Program-made: the position numbers and the translations under genes
Shown here: piece after piece, positions 53,201-54,715 of the stretch
Layout: the number at the start of each line of letters is the position of its first letter
How positions within the stretch are numbered: position 1 is the first letter of the stretch
DNA from: Gemmatimonadota bacterium
GTDB lineage: Bacteria; Latescibacterota; UBA2968
Reading direction: 5' to 3'
DNA length: 54,715 bases
Assembly: GCA_026705765.1 (NCBI GenBank)
Contig: JAPPAB010000176.1
Coordinates: forward strand, 1-54,715
Notes under the pieces: generated by a model
The model's input: only the letters and a program-made list of their open reading frames with translations
Database searches by the model: none
Told to the model about the DNA's origin: nothing

Positions 53201-53587
53201 GAGGGTTTCTTCGTTGAGGTGTTCTGATTTGGGGTCGTTTTGTAGCGTTTGTCGGGTTTTGGTGGGGTGGTAGTTTTGTCCCAGAGGCCATCGGCGGGGC
53301 CATTGCGCGCCGTTGTAGGTGTGGGGCTGGCGCAGGTTGTCGAGGGTGCGGACCTGGATGGTGGTTTCCGCGGTGTTGCCGTTGTGCGTTGCGATGAGGG
53401 TGTAGTCGCCCTGTTTTTGAGGAGATCGCAGGTAGTAGTAGCGCGCGGTGTCCCGCTCGCACCATCGGGTGGCGATGGTTTCAAAGTGGTTGGCTGTGAG
53501 GGCGATGTTGTCGTCGGTGGCTTGTACGGGCAGGCGGAAACTGCGGCCGGGAAGGATGACTCTGGGCCGCCAGGGTATGCTGGGCAT
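50288..53587 (-). CDS. Heparinase II/III-like polysaccharide lyase
   Basis: A 1099-aa protein. Residues about 60-590 fit an alpha/alpha toroid, followed by the heparinase II/III signature (TMHHRHRDLLDVQLFAFNRPF, about 597-617), with histidines in place for lyase catalysis, and a beta-sandwich C-terminal half. Residues about 155-200 hold a zinc-ribbon-like insert (CPNCG...CDFKSKCPNC), unusual for the family but seen in relatives of uncultured phyla. No signal peptide is visible. First gene behind the promoter at 53622. Cleaves uronate-containing sulfated glycan by elimination, by family analogy. Confidence 0.82.
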   Translation of the reverse strand: MPSIPWRPRVILPGRSFRLPVQATDDNIALTANHFETIATRWCERDTARYYYLRSPQKQGDYTLIATHNGNTAETTIQVRTLDNLRQPHTYNGAQWPRRWPLGQNYHPTKTRQTLQNDPKSEHLNEETLAWWSSQTDHILWSQLPPAELPKAHFANCHQGCPNCGTAIFKYSGFYPWERNHLPCDFKSKCPNCASIYPSNNLTKEDYTSGEYADDGYGYFDAEDHIYLFAATYHRDQCRAYHAGINALTDSLRAGDLDEERTRKLGLMLLRYATEELYLASVPQFRYGPSKSVEEPWEWGQPDWAEETDPVAALSRKGTIRYSIDTPYLIESLALAYDTAWPLLREDTELVERARTFGLSLQSPEDTCLLIEEMLAALLQVTLDRGAGSNLPRESQGALILLRCLDRADARDVMDWVYDEGPDTLRVFTTNDILPDGTPQESTGGYNAIHSDGLFDLEYHLRNLRTQQPNAYPETLYPSLFKDPRGARVPRALCEITMIGKSYFQFGDGSAPGSAGIHTEDAIRLEDDLYHAPMKTSVMERAIAFTSDPHLEEIQSTVQNKQHRALGPTILDSVGIAILRTPEAPERAAVGIAYGDTMHHRHRDLLDVQLFAFNRPFLTDLGYPQSWASTSPWEAHWATHNTVWADLPPGEPTSAGRGRLVRALFTDGIQILDIEAHRWVLDPSGGWHKLDITFRRLIALIETDGEGIALLDLSRIAGGAEHWRTCRGLEGIFQTDNVDLKPQPGTVAGPHIQRTQTDNLPHPDHTALAYMDNVTTARAPQTFQGTWQSQIEPAVHLDLHQLNISPNTQVLNTRAAQAMGTPEESNYLYHPVIWRRTPDNDTTCIDLVFEPHLGNPTLASTTAIPSNNPTAAGIHLTTAHGKQIALYWAPNASPNDETQFENGTVLTGALAVVADDQISTLGTTAFQSTKTTLTNPHAQQTGRITALNRETCTIDIEGLEDIAAGDRITINPDGRAHSYRIEAAEQLGTHIHRLTLDVTSILGRAKIIAIEDNKIDLGFHIMAKSGNLHGTRLQTETSDDWAVIANAQNASTWPPGRIRTTIYLDPNNNKRQNLSPGTWVQAVDYVIGDTILFEPLCRG

Positions 53588-53621
53588 GGCGAGGTCCTTT
53601 GGTTAAGTAGTAGATACAATC

Positions 53622-53650
53622 AGAATATATTGAGAATCGGAATTTATCAA
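53622..53650 (-). promoter_or_regulatory. Sigma70-like promoter of the catabolic cluster
   Basis: On the minus strand TTGATA (53650-53645), a 17-bp spacer, TATTCT (53627-53622), about 35 bp before the ATG of the lyase gene at 53587, which itself has an AAAGGA ribosome site. Good spacing and position; four and five matches to the consensus hexamers respectively. Confidence 0.6.
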
Positions 53651-53961
53651 GACCGATTTTGTATGCTGTTCTCTCATAGTTCCTCAGTAAAACTTGCATT
53701 TACAGGTTTTTTTGTTTAAATCATTGAGAACGTCGGGAAAACAAGCGGTCAGTAAATCATGTGCTCTACATGAAAGCCGTCATTGCGGCATGGTTTTGAG
53801 CCGCAATCCAGAAGGTTTTTGTCATTAATGTCGTTGTGGTGTGGCTACGCCTGTGTGCTGATCGCTACAGGATAGTCTTTTACTCAGTGAATGCTTGTAA
53901 CTCTACTAATTCGCATGAAATAGCAGAATTTAAAAAAGACAACGCCAAAGAGGACTGTAAA
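53651..53961. other. Intergenic region with REP-like hairpin
   Basis: Contains ATTGCGGC (53782-53789) pairing with GCCGCAAT (53800-53807), within a TCATTGCGGC...GCCGCAATCCAGA unit related to the element at 10961. No gene found. Confidence 0.55.
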
Positions 53962-54162
53962 ATGGCTAAGATAGTAGGCTTGGAAATCAGAAACTTCAAG
54001 GTACTCAAAGATATTACGCTGGGTCCCTTGTGGAATCAACGGGATCGCCAACCGCTTACCCCTATGACGGCGGTGATCGGCAAAAATGGCGTGGGAAAAA
54101 GTGCCCTATTCGATGCATTTGGGTTTCTTGCGGATGCGCTCAAGTTCGGCTGCGCGTTGTAA
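53962..54162 (+). pseudogene. Truncated AAA ATPase (N-terminal fragment)
   Basis: A 66-aa N-terminus of an OLD/RecF-type ATPase: MAKIVGLEIRNFKVLKDITL and Walker A GKNGVGKSALFDAFGFLADA. The stop at 54160 comes where the family normally continues for over 300 residues, and no continuation is readable downstream. AGAGGA precedes ATG 53962. Probably a broken gene from a defence- or repair-type ATPase. Confidence 0.7.
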
Positions 54163-54621
54163 TGCCAAGTCAAGCTCGTTATCTACAGTGGCATTTAGAG
54201 TCTCTACAGTCTATCTACTGATTCATAATATAGCAAATTAGGTATATCCATCGCCGCTTGGGGTATCCAGAAGAATCGGAAGATAGGAATATAAAACGTA
54301 TTGTAGGGGTAATTGATGATGGATTAATTACCTGATGTTACGCAAGCACCATCGCGGTATCCACAGAGACAAGTGGTACATATCTTTCACATAACCACTC
54401 ATTCATGACACAAAATGTACCCTCTCGCCTTTCATCTGCGTCCATCTGCGGATTAAATTCGGTTAGTGTGCAATACAGCATATATAGAGCACAATAGGGT
54501 GTTCAGCCGTCTTGCAATACGCCCCACAGCACTCAATTTTTGGAGAATGACCATTTGTTGGCATGATTTTTGCTTTGTGTTTGACTGTCCCACGCACCCC
54601 ATCAGACACGAGGCATTCCAC
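54163..54621. other. Intergenic, no gene assigned
   Basis: About 460 bp with no ORF I can support and no clear hairpin or promoter. It may include decayed remains of the ATPase gene. Confidence 0.45.
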
Positions 54622-54715
54622 ATGGCCGAATATGACACCATCTCCAAAGACCTCATTCAGACCTACCCCAAAGACTTCATCCGCCTCACATTCGGACAGG
54701 ACGATGTAGAAGTCC
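54622..54715 (+). CDS. Partial gene at window edge, Rpn/nuclease-like N-terminus
   Basis: 31 codons before the window ends: MAEYDTISKDLIQTYPKDFI, continuing RLTFGQDDVEV. GAGG eight bases before the ATG. The pattern recalls the N-terminus of Rpn-type/PD-(D/E)XK nuclease or DUF4351-related proteins common in cyanobacteria and uncultured phyla, but too little is present to be sure. Confidence 0.5.
   Translation, partial: MAEYDTISKDLIQTYPKDFIRLTFGQDDVEV

Noticed and set aside
52542-53619. Long minus-strand ORFs in other frames over the lyase gene
   Set aside because: Low-complexity Arg/Pro/Thr-rich shadows of the GC-rich lyase gene.
1-54715. CRISPR array, tRNA or rRNA genes, prophage
   Set aside because: No regular spacer repeats, cloverleaf or rRNA stretches, and no phage structural genes were seen.
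53962-54715. Defence island at the right edge (ATPase plus nuclease-like gene)
   Set aside because: The ATPase is truncated and the next gene is only 31 codons long here, so no system can be claimed.

Overview
The window looks like a chromosomal stretch from an uncultured, probably marine or sponge-associated bacterium of the Poribacteria/Latescibacterota kind. This is inferred from gene content only: eight phytanoyl-CoA-dioxygenase-like (PhyH) genes, four formylglycine sulfatases, a DUF6785-like membrane protein, a GWxTD-domain protein and a heparinase II/III-like lyase. There are no rRNA, tRNA or CRISPR features to fix the taxonomy.

Region 1 (about 1-14.6 kb) is visibly AT-rich and rich in insertion sequences. 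It carries + strand genes for making and sulfating a surface glycan: two PAPS-type sulfotransferases, a GT2 and a GT28-like glycosyltransferase, a right-handed beta-helix protein and a methyltransferase, plus a minus-strand FtsX/MacB-type permease. One IS3-family element (1780-3093) looks intact and has a programmed -1 frameshift site. Two decayed copies of a different IS3-type element (10759-12055 and 13000-13551) and a solitary inverted IS end (about 14594-14623) enclose two genes: a 2OG-Fe(II)-oxygenase/PqqD fusion and a P-loop protein. The first IS copy is itself split by a 120-bp MITE with a 6-bp target duplication.

Region 2 (14.7-19.6 kb) has a minus-strand operon (PhyH, Tat-exported dienelactone-hydrolase-like protein, ThDP enzyme) that ends at an intrinsic terminator. 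A divergent PhyH gene follows, then the broken tail of an AraC regulator.

Region 3 (19.9-27.5 kb) is a compact + strand locus. It encodes a membrane thioredoxin-like protein with CxxS, an A24 prepilin-peptidase-like protein, an 83-aa exported protein with eight cysteines behind a Flp-pilin-like N-terminus, a TPR/GWxTD protein, a small unknown protein, a GT4 glycosyltransferase, a membrane-anchored FMN-binding protein with CxxC, and a membrane thioredoxin with CxxC. It ends at a strong terminator. This is the best candidate for an undescribed system: export, processing and disulfide handling of a cysteine-rich microprotein.

Region 4 (53.6 down to 27.5 kb, all minus strand) is a 26-kb catabolic cluster of 19 closely packed genes with frequent ATGA overlaps, behind a good sigma70-like promoter at 53622-53650. 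It holds a heparinase-like lyase, DUF6785-like membrane protein, four sulfatases, GH29, GH32-like and GHL6-like hydrolases, an enolase-superfamily dehydratase, a Gfo/Idh/MocA oxidoreductase, an arylsulfotransferase-like protein and six PhyH oxygenases. The likely role is breakdown of a sulfated, fucose- and/or uronate-containing glycan. Two tandem PhyH paralogues and the GH32-like protein have altered active-site motifs.

The right edge (53.6-54.7 kb) holds a REP-like hairpin, a truncated AAA ATPase and the start of a gene that runs off the window.
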